A DNA stretch of 64,000 bases from Palaemon carinicauda (lineage: Eukaryota; Arthropoda; Malacostraca; Decapoda; Palaemonidae), in assembly GCF_036898095.1 (NCBI RefSeq), contig NC_090745.1:78357130-78421129 (forward strand). Reading direction: 5' to 3'. This document shows positions 12,426-23,803 of the stretch, in pieces. Position 1 is the first letter of the stretch. Each line of letters opens with the position of its first letter. The translations under genes and the position numbers were made by a program. The notes beneath the pieces were generated by a model that did not search any database, was not told the DNA's origin, and saw nothing but the letters and a program-made list of their open reading frames with translations.

Positions 12426-14160
12426 GTGAGAGGCTTCAAGAAGAGCTCTCAACAAGGTGCCCCCTACCTTCTTTCAATGGAACTTAAGGACCTCCTTTTC
12501 CCCAAGGTCAATGTGACTGCTGTTTACTGTCACCAGATACCCATGGGCCAACTCCCGCCAGTACAACTAGATCAAGCAGATGATGAACTTTGGGACCCTC
12601 TTCAGGTGATGGGCTTGGACACCGACATGTCGGCTACCTCTTCTGTGACGTCAGAGAAAGAGAGGATCCTGCTGACTACGGAAGCCTCTGACGAGTACCT
12701 AGATGTCCATCAGGTAAATACAGCTCCTGGTACTTCTTTGGTTCAATCCCCCATCCCAGTATCTGCCACCCCTGCCTCTACTTCTACTCCTGTTCCTACT
12801 CTGGATACACCTTTGTTCCATGGTCACTTGGAGTTTATGGCATCCAGGAAGGCATTCATGGAAAATATCCCTGCCAAACATAAAAGAGCTCAAGCATCCT
12901 TAGAGGTAAAGATAGGGGCTTTTCAGCAGGCACCTAAGTCCAAGGCTCCTCCACCAGCGTTGTCTTCTAGATTGCTTGTCGAAGAATCCTTGGCGTTATG
13001 CGGAGCATATGGCTCTGAGTGAGGGGTACGTCCACATTGGAGAAGGTATGGGATCTAAGCCTGTTTCCAACTTAGAATTCTCTGAAGTCTCCAAGAGAGT
13101 TGATACAATACCCATGGAAACTATCATCCTGGACCACAGCAAGGCTCAAACCTTATTTGTAAGGGAGTTAAAGACGGCTGAGTTTACCAACACTCAACTT
13201 TCTGCCTTTGGCAGGAAACAGGTCACCTTTATTGCTTCTAAGGATACTGTCTTTCCCTTCACCTCAAAAGGTTTAGAGGCTGTAAAGAAAGCAGTAATTG
13301 CAGGTAGATCACTGCCAGTACTCCAGTGCTACAATAGTGTAAACCTTTCCTCTAGCTCTTCCTTATGACTCGGACAGTTGGGAAGATGTCCAACACACTT
13401 TTACTGTCAGGAAACTGGATAGGGACATCAGAGGCAAACAGTTCAATGAAAGGTGGCCTAGAATTCCTGAATTCTTGTTGAATTCAGAACTGGAAGCCAA
13501 AGAGAGGCTATCTGTTTCTTTGTCCCACCAGCCCTATTTGGAAATGCTGATTAAGAACTACTCAAAATCAGACCTCTCCCCAGCACTGGCAAGACTCATC
13601 AGGCTACCTTCAACAGGGATCTGCATGCTTTCATTTTAGCCAGAAGAGCCTACAAAGAGCATGACTTCCAACAACTATTAGGCATGAGCCTAAAAAGTTG
13701 ACTGACTCAAACATCTGAGGGAAAGATCTCTATTCTCAGAAGATGGTCAAGGAGCTAATGGACAGGGCAGCTTACGAGAATAAGAGCCTTATGCAGAAGT
13801 GGAGTATGTGCTCTAAGAGGAAATTCACCCCTGGAGAAGGACCTCAACCTAAAGGCAAGAAGCCTAGGAGACCCTTTAAAGGCAGGGAAACCTTTCTTGC
13901 CGTGACAGCCTCTGTTGCCACGATCCCCCAGACTGTGTACACGGTTCCCCAGCAGCATGTGACACTGTCTCCAGCCTTCAACCCAATCTATGAAAGGGCG
14001 CCACTACAATAATTCATCCAGTCAAAGCTCAAGGGAAAAATGCTAGTGGAAGAGGAAGGTCTGGGAGGGGCGGTCAATCTAGGGGCCAAGGAAACAGAGG
14101 CAAATCGTATAAAGAGGCAGGCTTTTCAAAAACTACAATGAGGAGCTTCCGCTAGGGGGA
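12426..14160 (+). pseudogene. DIRS gag-like ORF of element A
   Basis: Gag coats the element RNA. Here the N-terminal part (12426-13022) is Ser/Thr/Pro-rich, and the frame shifts near 12980-13020 into a conserved core (12976-13368). Another shift leads to the segment near 13362-13640, and a third to 13743-14012. The region 14020-14130 encodes an Arg/Gly/Ser-rich tail that could bind nucleic acid. The N-P-W-R-Y-A-E motif near 12980-13005 and the Q-K-W motif near 13795 match gag of H. Several frame breaks make it non-functional. Confidence 0.7.
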
Positions 14161-14670
14161 AGACTGTATCTTTTCAGGGATCAATGAGAGTTCGATCCTT
14201 TGGCTCACAGCATAGTCTCGAAAGGACTAGGCTTGAAATAAGAGACAGAAACCACCCCAGTTCAAGAGGTTCTTCCTTTCCACAACTCCCATTCTTGGAG
14301 GATTATGTACAGGATCTTCTGCGGAGGGGAGTAATCCATCACATGAAATCCATGAACTTTCAAGGACATCTATTGTGTGTGCAAAAGAAAGATTCGAACA
14401 CTCTCCGAACTATTCTGGATTTGTCCCCACTAAACAAATTCCTTCTGAACGACAAGTTCCACATACTAATTTTCTCACAAATACAGACCCTACTACCCCA
14501 GGGGGCCTACAACGTCTCCATAGATCTTACCGACGCCTACTGGCATCGGCGCTTCTCCCCCTACCTTGGTTTCAGACTGGCAAGAAAGGATTTTCACAAA
14601 ACTGGTCGAGACCATTGTCCAACAACTCAGGAAGAAAGGCCTTCAAGTGATGGTATACCTAGACGATGCC
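12426..14670 (+). mobile_element. DIRS-like element A, gag and truncated RT
   Basis: Plus-strand copy of the lineage seen more completely in H at 58160-62905. Shared landmarks are the N-P-W-R-Y-A-E block of gag, the Q-F-N-E block, the Q-K-W-(S/G)-M block, an Arg/Gly-rich tail, and the F-Q-G-x-L RT start. It ends soon after the Y-L-D-D motif. No RNase H or YR follows and I could not find ITRs, so it is truncated at least at its 3' side. Confidence 0.75.
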
Positions 14671-14936
14671 AAGCCAAGAAACAGAAGAAAAGTCAGGATG
14701 AGAATTCAGTCAAAGGAGACTATCAAAGAGGCAGACAAAAATTATCCGCAACCAGTAGTTACTGCATTTTCTGCTCAACAAGCACAGGAACTCTTATTAG
14801 ACATGCCACCCAATGTGCTGAAAAATTACTAAGATTAATGGCAACCACTATGGAAATCTCTGATATTCTTGTGTGTATTTCATCAGGTGATTTAGTTAGA
14901 GGCCAAATATCATTTTACATGTTTAACAAAATATAG
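14184..14936 (+). pseudogene. DIRS reverse transcriptase of A, deleted, with unrelated tail
   Basis: RT blocks run in order: the N-terminal finger region (about 14290-14400), L-D-L-S-P-L-N near 14418, the S-I-D-L-T-D-A-Y-W-H palm block near 14518-14550 with the first catalytic Asp, and G-F-R-L near 14570. About 20 residues including the M-P-F-G block are then missing compared with H. Y-L-D-D is present near 14658 in another frame. After Y-L-D-D the sequence no longer matches DIRS. The 250-codon frame continues to 14936 with a C-x2-C and His/Cys cluster near 14760-14815 of unknown origin. Start choice is arbitrary because the frame is broken. Confidence 0.65.
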
Positions 14937-17796
14937 AAATAGATATTTATCCTCCTGTAGACAAAGCAATCATGGTGATACTGTTATCACCAACATAGCA
15001 AAGGCCGGAGCCTAGGTTGAAACTGTAAATAAAATAGAAAGTGAATTAGGATAAAGTACAAACAGATTCCAGTTGAGTGACCTGTATATGATTTATGCAA
15101 AGAGGTAACAGGAACTTGGTGTCACTACAGAAATGAATAAAACTTCATTCAAAAACAAACTTCTGAACCATTTTAAAGATGTTGAAATTTAAGATGTCTT
15201 GTAAACAGGGGAGCCAACATTATTAATATTTCCAAAGTACTTACCGGAAAGTTTTGAGGATAAAATGCTTTTAAGGAACTTTAAAACTGAAGCATCAATA
15301 ACACTTTCTGTAGCAACACCAATATCTTCATTATCAATACAAATTAATTTTGTCAGTAAGAAAAGGGTTTCCTTAAAAGAAGTTACATCTCAAAATTTTA
15401 AATGATACAAGACAATTAATTTCACAAAAAAACTTCAGATGATATGAATTTTTGAGTGATACGCAGAATATTTTAGAAAATAAATACTGTATTTTGTTTT
15501 TAGAATTTCGAACAACTTTGGTGCATGAAATTGGATGCTCTACACCATGATGAAATAAATAGTACAAGAGTTTCTTAGTCAAATCAAATACAGTATAGGC
15601 AATATCATTTATTTTCATGATGTTATCAGGGTTCAGCCACACCAAATGAGGAGATCATTGAGGTAGAGGAACGACTTGGGCTGCAGGGCAGCAACAAAAC
15701 GATGACACAATCGCGCTTGAGTAAGAAATTGCTTCTGATTAAAAATCTGAGTGTTAAATTTGACAAAAAATTACACAATAGAGTTTGGAGTTATAATTTT
15801 AGTAAGCGGAGAGGGAAAAAAGGGAATTTTACTATTTACAGTATATTGAGTCTCGTTTGTACGAAGGCAAATCTTATGAATATTTACGTATAGCACAACA
15901 GTCTTTTGATTCTTTGTTAGCAATACAATATTGGAAGTCAGGCTCATAAAACAAGAGGCAAACTATAGACAATCTCTCTTTTACCGGGCCATATAATATA
16001 ATATAGTGGAGTCTATACTTAGTCAAGTGTACTTAAAGATGATTATACATTGGTATGGTATATTCATTGATATATCAAAATCAATCTAAAACTTAATGAA
16101 ACCTTTTTTGTACAGCGTAATTGCCCATATTTTTCCTTTTTGTACTTCTGAATAATAAGTAGATATCATCTATCTCTAATTGTTTTACATCACTTTTTCC
16201 ATTTCTTTGAATGCAGAATGAACATGAGTAGGCTCTGTCAATTATCAATATATTCTCTTGTATTCCATAAGTGATGATAGGAGATTGTCCCCTGTGTTTG
16301 CTAAAACATCCTCCCATAATAGAAGCCTTTCTCAAGTTCTGAGCAGGAGACATTTGAAGATCAAGTTGGTGTACCACCTAAAGTAGTTAATCGATAAGAC
16401 AGCCTTTGCAGACAATCCTCTATATATGATAAACCATTTTTATAACAATTTCTACAGCCACTGCCTGCGGAAAAAAAAAAAAATCAATTTGCAGCAGACT
16501 TACCATTTGATGACCAGAAAAAGTCCATTTTGGACTTCCTGATTAGCAAAGACGCCTGGATGAGGATTTTATAATTGACTTTTGATATATAGAATGTTTT
16601 CTTTACGGGGTTTACGGGGTCTACCGATAACCAGCCACACATAATTTTGATGAAATGGGTAGTTTGATGGCATAATCATAACTGCAGGGCCCTCATCTCA
16701 TCATCCAAGTTATTAAACAATAGACGGTTCACACATAATCTTGCTCTCAAATTATGGGGAGAGAATTTTAAGTCTTCTGTTTTATGTAGATTGATGTGGA
16801 GGTTACACGTCCATACTGTATATTACCAATATTTGTTGTGCCTCTAATAGCAAACAGACTGCCAGTAAGTCGTCTAGGGCTATAGTAGTATTTACTGTAT
16901 GCATTACTATAGACTGCCAGTAAGTCATCAAGGGCTCAAGGGCTATAGTAGTATTACTGTATGCATTACTATAGCCATTGAAGGCTTAAAGGCAATCCAA
17001 CTGTTTTGGACTACTAAAGCAATAGGGGTGATAGTCTTATTTATGGTCAAGTCTTTAGTTTTGTTTAAATGTTCTGTCACATTTTCTATATCCAAAAACC
17101 TTTGATCAGATATTACAATAATATAATTTCTACTACATATACTGGGGAGTTCGTCAATTCTAACATTCAATTTCTTGTCCAAGCATCAATTATAGTCTCC
17201 ATGGTCAATTCATGTCAAGTCATTAATGTACATGATTCTATTACAAAACTAAAAGCTGTGGATAAACTTGATGCAACTGAAGCGTTCCAGTGGGTTTTTC
17301 CTGAATTTCCAAGCTCCAAGCTTCCATTTTTAATGTTAACAAAGAAGGACATTGCCAGGTCTTCAAAACTAAAAATAATCATCATAAATGTTTTTTAGGA
17401 TCTTATGCACTTCCTAACCGTCTTTTTGCCACATATCTACTATCCTCTTTTCAGTAAAAACACACAATTATCTTGAAGCTTATTCTCCTACAATAAATGA
17501 AGAAAAGATGAGGCTCTGTTAATAGTCATTTCACTAATGTCTGGTTCTAAGTGCTAGAGGATATTGACTTTGTTGGGTAAGGTCACGAGGATGTTTTGGT
17601 TGTTGTTGAAGAATTTCAATCTTTCATCATCCAGTTTCCTCATTAAACTTTATATTTTTCCTTGCATTTCCTCGACACATTCTCATAGTATGACGCCAGT
17701 GTAATTGACATCAGATGGAAAGGGTATATTTCCTGTCTTAGATTTCACATATTTCTTTTCAAATAAATTTCCTATCAGCTAGCAGTTCTTTAATTA
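14937..17796. other. Unassigned AT-rich sequence
   Basis: Open stretches at 15373-15645 (-), 16093-16377 (-), 16943-17182 (-) and 17069-17398 (+) have no recognisable motifs. The minus-strand pieces near 16.1-17.7 kb could be remnants of one old element, but no RT or endonuclease motif is convincing. Confidence 0.4.
16856..16972. repeat. Two-copy tandem duplication (55 and 62 bp)
   Basis: Units 16856-16910 and 16911-16972 start AGACTGCCAGTAAGTC and end GCATTACTAT. The second has a small internal insertion. Confidence 0.85.
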
Positions 17797-17799
17797 GCA

Positions 17800-17800
17800 A

Positions 17801-17863
<63 letters not shown>

Positions 17864-17897
17864 AAGCTAATTTACCATATACACTATATGTATAATA

Positions 17898-17984
<87 letters not shown>

Positions 17985-18015
17985 TTCAACATATACACTG
18001 TCATATTAATTCAAA

Positions 18016-18056
<41 letters not shown>
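17800..18056. repeat. (TTA)n followed by two (TA)n microsatellites
   Basis: ATT/TTA triplets run from about 17800 to 17861, then TA arrays at about 17901-17980 and 18020-18050, separated by short unique sequence. Confidence 0.95.
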
Positions 18057-18059
<3 letters not shown>

Positions 18060-19213
18060 TCTTTCGATATGTGTTCCTATCATATTTATCAAAGGGTGTA
18101 TACAAATCTCCTTTTAAAATTTAATCCAAGTGATTTACATTTCTTTCTGTTGTTTGCAGATTTCTATATGCTCCTTGTGCAGTCGTTTAATCATTTAACA
18201 ATAATCTTTTATTTAATACCTAGAACTGACAAAAAGTGATTCAATATTTAGAATAAAATAGTAGAAAAGAACACTGACGTTAATGATTCTCTAAACTTAG
18301 TCACAGGACAACAGGCAACCATTACGTCAACTACTTTTACACACAAGTAAATCCCACTCTACCTGTGCAAGGGTGGACCTAGTAATTTATTCTTCCATTG
18401 ATTCAATTGATTCACTCTTTATGCGAATACAGGACCAGATAATGATACGACAAACAGTAAACTGTTAACTAGAAAGAATTCACCTTCCAAGGGTATTAAA
18501 ATGTGACTCAACTACCTAGCCAGAAGTTCTCAAAGTACTAAAAAGAGGCAACGACTATGAAATCTTACCTTGGTCCTCTTCAAGTTATAAATGAGGTGGT
18601 AAAACTGGAAAAACTCATACTTTGAACCTAATCATAAATCTGTTTAACATAACGAAGCAAAAATTATATTTTCAAAAGAGCTTTACAAGAATATAGTGCA
18701 GTGGAAACTTGGTATTAGTTGTAAAATTGTTTTTTACCTTCATCTTATTCTATATAATGATGCAGATATAGGTAGATAAAAACCCATAATAAAAATTCAT
18801 ATGCTCTATTATTCTGAAGACTCAACGTGTAGTAAAAATCATCTTCAAAGAAATGACATGATTGTAAACCGAACTGGGTAAGTGCCCATCAGAAAAAAGA
18901 TTCAATGATATCACTCAGAAGTTGTCACGAAGTCAAAATAAATACAATTAAGATACACACTCTATAGCGTATATATTATGCATACATTTTCGTCCCTATA
19001 TTGTATAAAAGTGAATTAATGCTTTTCCAACAATTTGGAAGAGAACATGGTAATATAGTATTCGTTTTGGCATCATTATTGGAAAGGCAATTATAAGATG
19101 TTGTGAAGTAAAACAATTGGGTCTCAAGAAAACAAGTATTGTGAAGCTAATAAGTAACAAAAACTTTATGTGGCATTAACACACAAGGGAAAAATTATGA
19201 TATTGTCCAATAT
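18060..19213. other. Unassigned sequence
   Basis: AT-rich, no recognisable coding or repeat structure. It ends at the left terminus of DIRS element B. Confidence 0.45.
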
Positions 19214-19406
19214 GACAAATTCAGAGATAATTTTTACTTTTCCCTGACTAATACAAACCTGGAGTTATTTATGTGGATATTCTCAGCGGCAGCTGGAGGT
19301 AGCCATTAGACTTTAATTGTGAGGTAGCAACCCTGCCTAACCGCTTGAACGGGTAGACTTGGGGTGGCTGGGGGGTACCCAACCACCGCTACATATACTC
19401 TCACAG
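19214..19406. repeat. Left ITR of element B
   Basis: Matches the reverse complement of 20881-21048 over most of its length, including the blocks ATTTATGTGGATATTCT and GCCATTAGACTTTAATTG. The outermost 55 bp differ between the two ends, as in DIRS-1, and that difference is mirrored in the ICR. Confidence 0.85.
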
Positions 19407-19473
19407 TGGTGAGAGACATCACTTTTCATATCAGGCAGGACTTGTGGGGGACAGGTGATGGCAGACCAATTTA

Positions 19474-19583
19474 TATAAATAACTCCAGGTTTATATTAGT
19501 TAGAGAAAAATACAAATTATCTCTGAATTTTTCATTTCTTCCCATACTAACAATAACAAACCTTCCGTTATTTATGTGGATGA
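19474..19583. repeat. Internal complementary region of element B
   Basis: The left half (about 19474-19531) is the reverse complement of the left end at 19215-19270. The right half (about 19532-19583) is the reverse complement of the right end at about 21008-21045. Together they are complementary to a joined right-end/left-end circle junction. In the DIRS model this segment templates completion of the ends. Confidence 0.85.
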
Positions 19584-19599
19584 CTCACTCTTAGGTGGG

Positions 19600-20570
19600 T
19601 GGAAGTCCTAGATGTGGTATGGACATTGACCCGGTTTTACCTAGTACAGTATATGACTGTGGTCTAGGTAAAACTTTGAGACCTCGCTGAAATATACATA
19701 GTGAGTATACTCGCGGCCTGTGCAACACTGAGAAGCTGCGTTTAAACGCCAAGGAAGTACTGATTCCCCTGGTTTCATGGGCTCTAGGTCGACGATCCTG
19801 AGGAGGATCAGGAGCCAAGGCTCTTTCGATCACTTGGTGAATCCAGGAGGAAACTGTGTTCTTGGTGATCCTCCTCTTTACTCTTTCTGAGCTAACAAAC
19901 AGAGATGTTAGTCTGGGCCATTTTACTGCAGTGCGTTTAAGATAGTATCTCAAACTCCTCACTGGGCATACTAACAACTGATCTGGGTCATTGGTTACAG
20001 AACCAAGACTCGCAACCTGAAAGGGCCTGAATCTATGGTTCACTGCCCCTGGATTTTGAGTCTTGGCAATAAACTTAGGGACAAAGCTGAGCGTCACTTC
20101 CCCTTGAATGGGCAATGTCATATGAGAGGCCATGAAGTTCACTAACTCTCTTTGCCGAGGCTAAAGTGAGCAGGAACGCCGTCGTCAAAGTGAGATTTCG
20201 GTCAGTTGCATGGCATAATGGTTCGTAGGGAGGAACTTTTAGGGATCTCAAGACGCGAACCACGTTCCAAGGATGATCTCTGACTGAGGGCAAGTGATCT
20301 CATAACTCCATATGAGTGAAGAAAGCTCTAACGAGGAGGAAATATCAACTCCTTTCAGCTTGAAGGCAAGGCCTAAGGCTGAGCGATAGCCTTTCACCGC
20401 CGATACTGAAAGGAACTTTCCCTCCCGAAGATATACACGAAACTCCGCTATTGCTGGAATGCTTGCATCGATTGGAGAGATATTCCTTCCACGACACCAA
20501 TCACAGAAGACTCCTCCTTTAGCCTGGTAGACCAAGGATGAGGATCTACGCAAGTGTCTGGACATTCGCT
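19600..20570 (-). pseudogene. DIRS tyrosine recombinase (element B)
   Basis: Catalyses insertion of the circular DNA copy in active relatives. From about 20570 leftward there is an N-terminal core-binding region with a K-G-Y-R-S block near 20390, then the catalytic domain. The first catalytic Arg lies in S-A-K-R-V-S-E-L near 20160, and the His-x-x-Arg pair is in H-E-T-R-G near 19775. A frameshift just after it puts the expected C-terminal Tyr block (near 19685-19720) in another frame; further shifts occur near 20140 and 20290. Length fits a DIRS YR of roughly 300-350 residues. It is close to complete but not translatable as one protein. Confidence 0.8.
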
Positions 20571-20770
20571 CCGCAACTTTTTCAACTGAGAGGCAGACCA
20601 CTCACTACACTCTACGCAGGGCAAACCCTACTCACATCGATGCCCTCGGCACGTAGGACACAGAGTGCGGGTCGGTCTCTAACGACGACATGAAGTTCCC
20701 GCTTGTGGCACCCTCTCGCCCTGGACACGTTAGCATGGTGAAGGTGATCGCAGAAGATACGCACACCTGC
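20565..20770 (-). pseudogene. Gag N-terminal Cys/His segment of element B
   Basis: The minus strand encodes a Cys/His-rich stretch (an F-C-D-H block, a G-C-H-K block, then C-V-E-C-S-E-W) at about 20590-20760. It resembles the zinc-binding N-terminus of DIRS gag proteins. It is joined without the rest of gag or RT to the YR near 20565, which marks the internal deletion junction. Confidence 0.6.
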
Positions 20771-20880
20771 AAAAAGAAAGCAAAAATTAAGAAGTCCAAT
20801 GAGAGTCAGGAGGAGATCGGACGTTGAGCGGACACGTCCGATCTCTACTGAGCCAAAAGAAAAAAGGGACGTCTCTCACC

Positions 20881-21048
20881 TCTGTGAAAGTAAATATAGA
20901 GGTGGCTGGGTACCAACGCCACACCCACCCTACCCGCTCAAGTGGTTAGGCAGGGTTGCCACCTTGCAATTAAAGTCTAATGGCTACCTCTAGCTGCCGC
21001 TGAAAGAATATCCACATAAATAACGGAAGGTTTGTTAGTATGGCAACA
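20881..21048. repeat. Right ITR of element B
   Basis: Inverted partner of 19214-19406. The last 40 bp appear again, reversed, as the second half of the ICR at about 19545-19583. Confidence 0.85.
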
Positions 21049-21563
21049 ATTATCTTTTACAACACAGCCTTACCAATAATGTGATCTATGGTAACTACTC
21101 TAAATACAATTCGTCTTGCAAACACTGCACAAAACAATTTTGGAAAGATCAAAGGACATATCTGAAATATTGAGCACAACCAACAATGATCCAAATACCG
21201 TTACATTCCACTAAAAAACTACGCACAATGAAAATTCAGACATTAGATGAATAATATCTTTCTAAAATAACATCACATTTCTCATCCTTGTGGATTTGGA
21301 ATTTTCATTTTTCACACTAAATGACAAAGTGAGGCAGACTTAGCCACTTTTTTACTTTCTTCCTAAGATATGCTTTCATATATCATGTCTTCTTTCTATC
21401 TTTCCTTCTAAGAACCGACAATAAAAAGCATATTAATGTGAAATTTATTGCAATATTCTATACAGTGAAACTGATATAGATTCACTGCTTCTTGTGATGT
21501 TTATTCTTATTAAATGCTTGACTAAAATGCTGTTCCTGTATTGTTTGAGTTCTAATTATAATG
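21049..21563. other. Unassigned spacer between DIRS elements B and C
   Basis: AT-rich, no recognisable features. Confidence 0.5.
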
Positions 21564-21768
21564 ACAAATTCGGAGGTAATTTGTATTGTTCATAACGATC
21601 CAACCCTTAGCTATGTAATATGGGTATTACTTTTGGTGAAGATGAAAGGACGAGCCATTAAAATTTAGTGAGGGTTAACTACCCATCCCGCTAATTTGCG
21701 GGGGGGGGGGGGCATGCTACCACTCCCACTCCCACACCTGTGATTAAGCTCATTTTGCTTGGAGGTAG
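21564..21768. repeat. Left ITR of element C
   Basis: Inverted counterpart of 23488-23682. It includes a G-run near 21701-21714 and an imperfect CCCGCTAATTTGCGGG palindrome that is perfect in D. Confidence 0.85.
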
Positions 21769-21804
21769 GACTTCAAGGGGGGTCAGGGTTGCCAGCCAAG
21801 TATG

Positions 21805-21910
21805 TTTAAATAGCTAAGGTTTGTATCGTTAGGAAAAATACAAATTACCTCCAAATTTGTCATTTGTTCCGTAACTGGAATTAAAACCAACGCTATTTAA
21901 TAGGGGTGGC
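21805..21910. repeat. Internal complementary region of element C
   Basis: The left half to about 21860 is the reverse complement of 21564-21618. The right half is the reverse complement of the right end (about 23635-23682). Confidence 0.85.
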
Positions 21911-22319
21911 TCATCCATTAGGAGGGTGGATGTCCCTGGCAATCTGGCTTTTTGGACTTACCCTGGGCACTCCCTATTGTGAAGAAATTAGAGTAACAAT
22001 AAGGAGATCCCAACACCTTGCTAAACCTGCTAAGCATGGTCTGCGCACTTCGCAAACTGTGTGTTGAGAAACTAGAGAAACTAGCAATGTGACTGTCAAG
22101 GTGAAGGTTATTCTGAGACTTGCAGGAAATAACCGAGGAGACCAAGATATTCCCAATACCAACTTGCCAGGGTATGGGGGCACAACAGTATCGCGACAAT
22201 ACTAGGATACACAAGGGAGGTCAGCTTGTGCTGAGGTCCCAGGATGCTGATTTCCCCTAGAGAGGGGAGGATGAAGAAAGGGTACGAGCCAGACTCTCCC
22301 TTTCATTCACTCAGACTAA

Positions 22320-23222
22320 AACCCGGGTAACCAATGCCCTCAACCTTCTGCTACTTGTCCATTAAGGAGCTTGAGGTACTAAACCAGCAGTTGTGGATAC
22401 ACCACAGGACCGATAGAAAACGTATCGAGGTTCCTGTGTGTCACGCCTTGCAGGTAGTTGGCGGTGAACATAGTTTGGCATTTTTCACACGCCTACTTGC
22501 AATACCTGCTTCACAGAAGAGTTCTTCTTGAAGACCACAGACGTAGCTACACCCCGAACATCGTGGGCTCTGGGACGACGAGCTGGAGGAGGATTGGGAT
22601 TCAGAGCAAGGTTAGTGGCCCTGCGAATCCATGCAGAGATTGTGATTTCTGTTATCCTCCTCTTGTTATTGCCTGTGTTGACAATAAGTGAGGGCGCTCT
22701 GAGCCGAGCTGCTGCTAATCTCTTGAGGTAGTACCTCAAACATCTTACTGGGCATAGTAACAGATGATTGGGTCGACAATTACAGAGCGGAGACTCTTTA
22801 TCCGGAAGGAGACGAATCTAGGATCTGAAACCTGGATTCTGAGTTCAGACAACAAGCTCAGGGATGAAGCTGAAGCTTACCTCTACCCATCCTCTTAAAT
22901 GGGTGATGTCAAACAAAAGACCATGAAGTTCGTTAACTCGTTTTGCTGAGACCAAGGCGAGTATGAAAACCGTCTTCCAGGTTAGAAGGCAAACTGTTGC
23001 CTGTCGTAATGGTTCTTACGGGAATCCTTCTAGGGACCAAAGAACTCGAACCACGTGCCATAGGGGAGGCCTCACTTCTGACTGAGGACAGGTATGTTCA
23101 CAAATTCATATGAGGATGGAAGTTCTAAAGATGAGGAAATGCCCATTCCTTTCAATTTAAAGGCGAGACTCAAGGTTGAGCGATAGCCTTTAACCTTTGA
23201 AACCGAAAGATGCATTTCCTCC
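22320..23222 (-). pseudogene. DIRS tyrosine recombinase (element C)
   Basis: From 23222 leftward: a K-G-Y-R-S-T block in the N-terminal domain near 23190, the first catalytic Arg in S-A-K-R-V-N-E-L-H-G near 22940, the His-x-x-Arg pair in R-A-H-D-V-R-G near 22560, and a candidate catalytic Tyr in a T-A-N-Y-L-Q block near 22465. All four residue classes are therefore present, but scattered over frames by several shifts and a stop near 22485. The extreme N-terminus was lost in the internal deletion. Confidence 0.75.
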
Positions 23223-23297
23223 CGAGAAATTCTGTCCTTGAGAAGCTGCCGTACTATGCTGCCACACACACAGCAGCACCTGAAAAGAAACCTACAG

Positions 23298-23406
<109 letters not shown>

Positions 23407-23487
23407 TCAAAAAGTAAAAAATTAATGGCAGTCCAAGAAAGGTGAGGAGGAAAAGCGGTAACAACTGACAACCACTCTTCATCCCAG

Positions 23488-23682
23488 CCAAAAGCAAAGT
23501 GAGCTCAATCAAAGGTGTGTCGTTGAGAGGGGTAGCATGCTACCCCCTCCCCCCCCTATCTTCCAGCTAACTAGCGGGATGGGTAGTCAACCCTCGCTAA
23601 ACTTTAATGGCTCGTCAGTTCAGCTTTGCCGAAAGTAATACCCCTATTAACCTTGGTTTGTATTCCAGTTATGGAACAAATA
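23488..23682. repeat. Right ITR of element C
   Basis: Inverted partner of 21564-21768. It ends GGAACAAAT at about 23673-23681. Confidence 0.85.
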
Positions 23683-23803
23683 CTACTTCGAAGTTACTCT
23701 TTTATAAAATTATCTTTCTCCCAGTTTTCAGTAAAACCTCATGTCAAATATTACTTTTCTATAGCTTAGATTGCTATTCTGAAAATATAATTTCCTGATT
23801 TTT

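Larger units (their letters stand above)
19214..21048 (-). mobile_element. DIRS-like element B, short internally deleted copy
   Basis: About 1.8 kb, bounded by inverted repeats at 19214-19406 and 20881-21048, with an ICR at 19474-19583. The coding strand is minus. Read from the right, it carries a short piece of gag N-terminus, then directly a tyrosine recombinase. The rest of gag, RT and RNase H are missing. No target-site duplication is evident, as expected for YR insertion. This is a classic DIRS architecture in miniature. Confidence 0.85.

Noticed and set aside
16093..17700. Possible Penelope-like or other retroelement on the minus strand
   Set aside because: Short stretches look faintly protein-like, but no RT or GIY-YIG motif could be placed with confidence.
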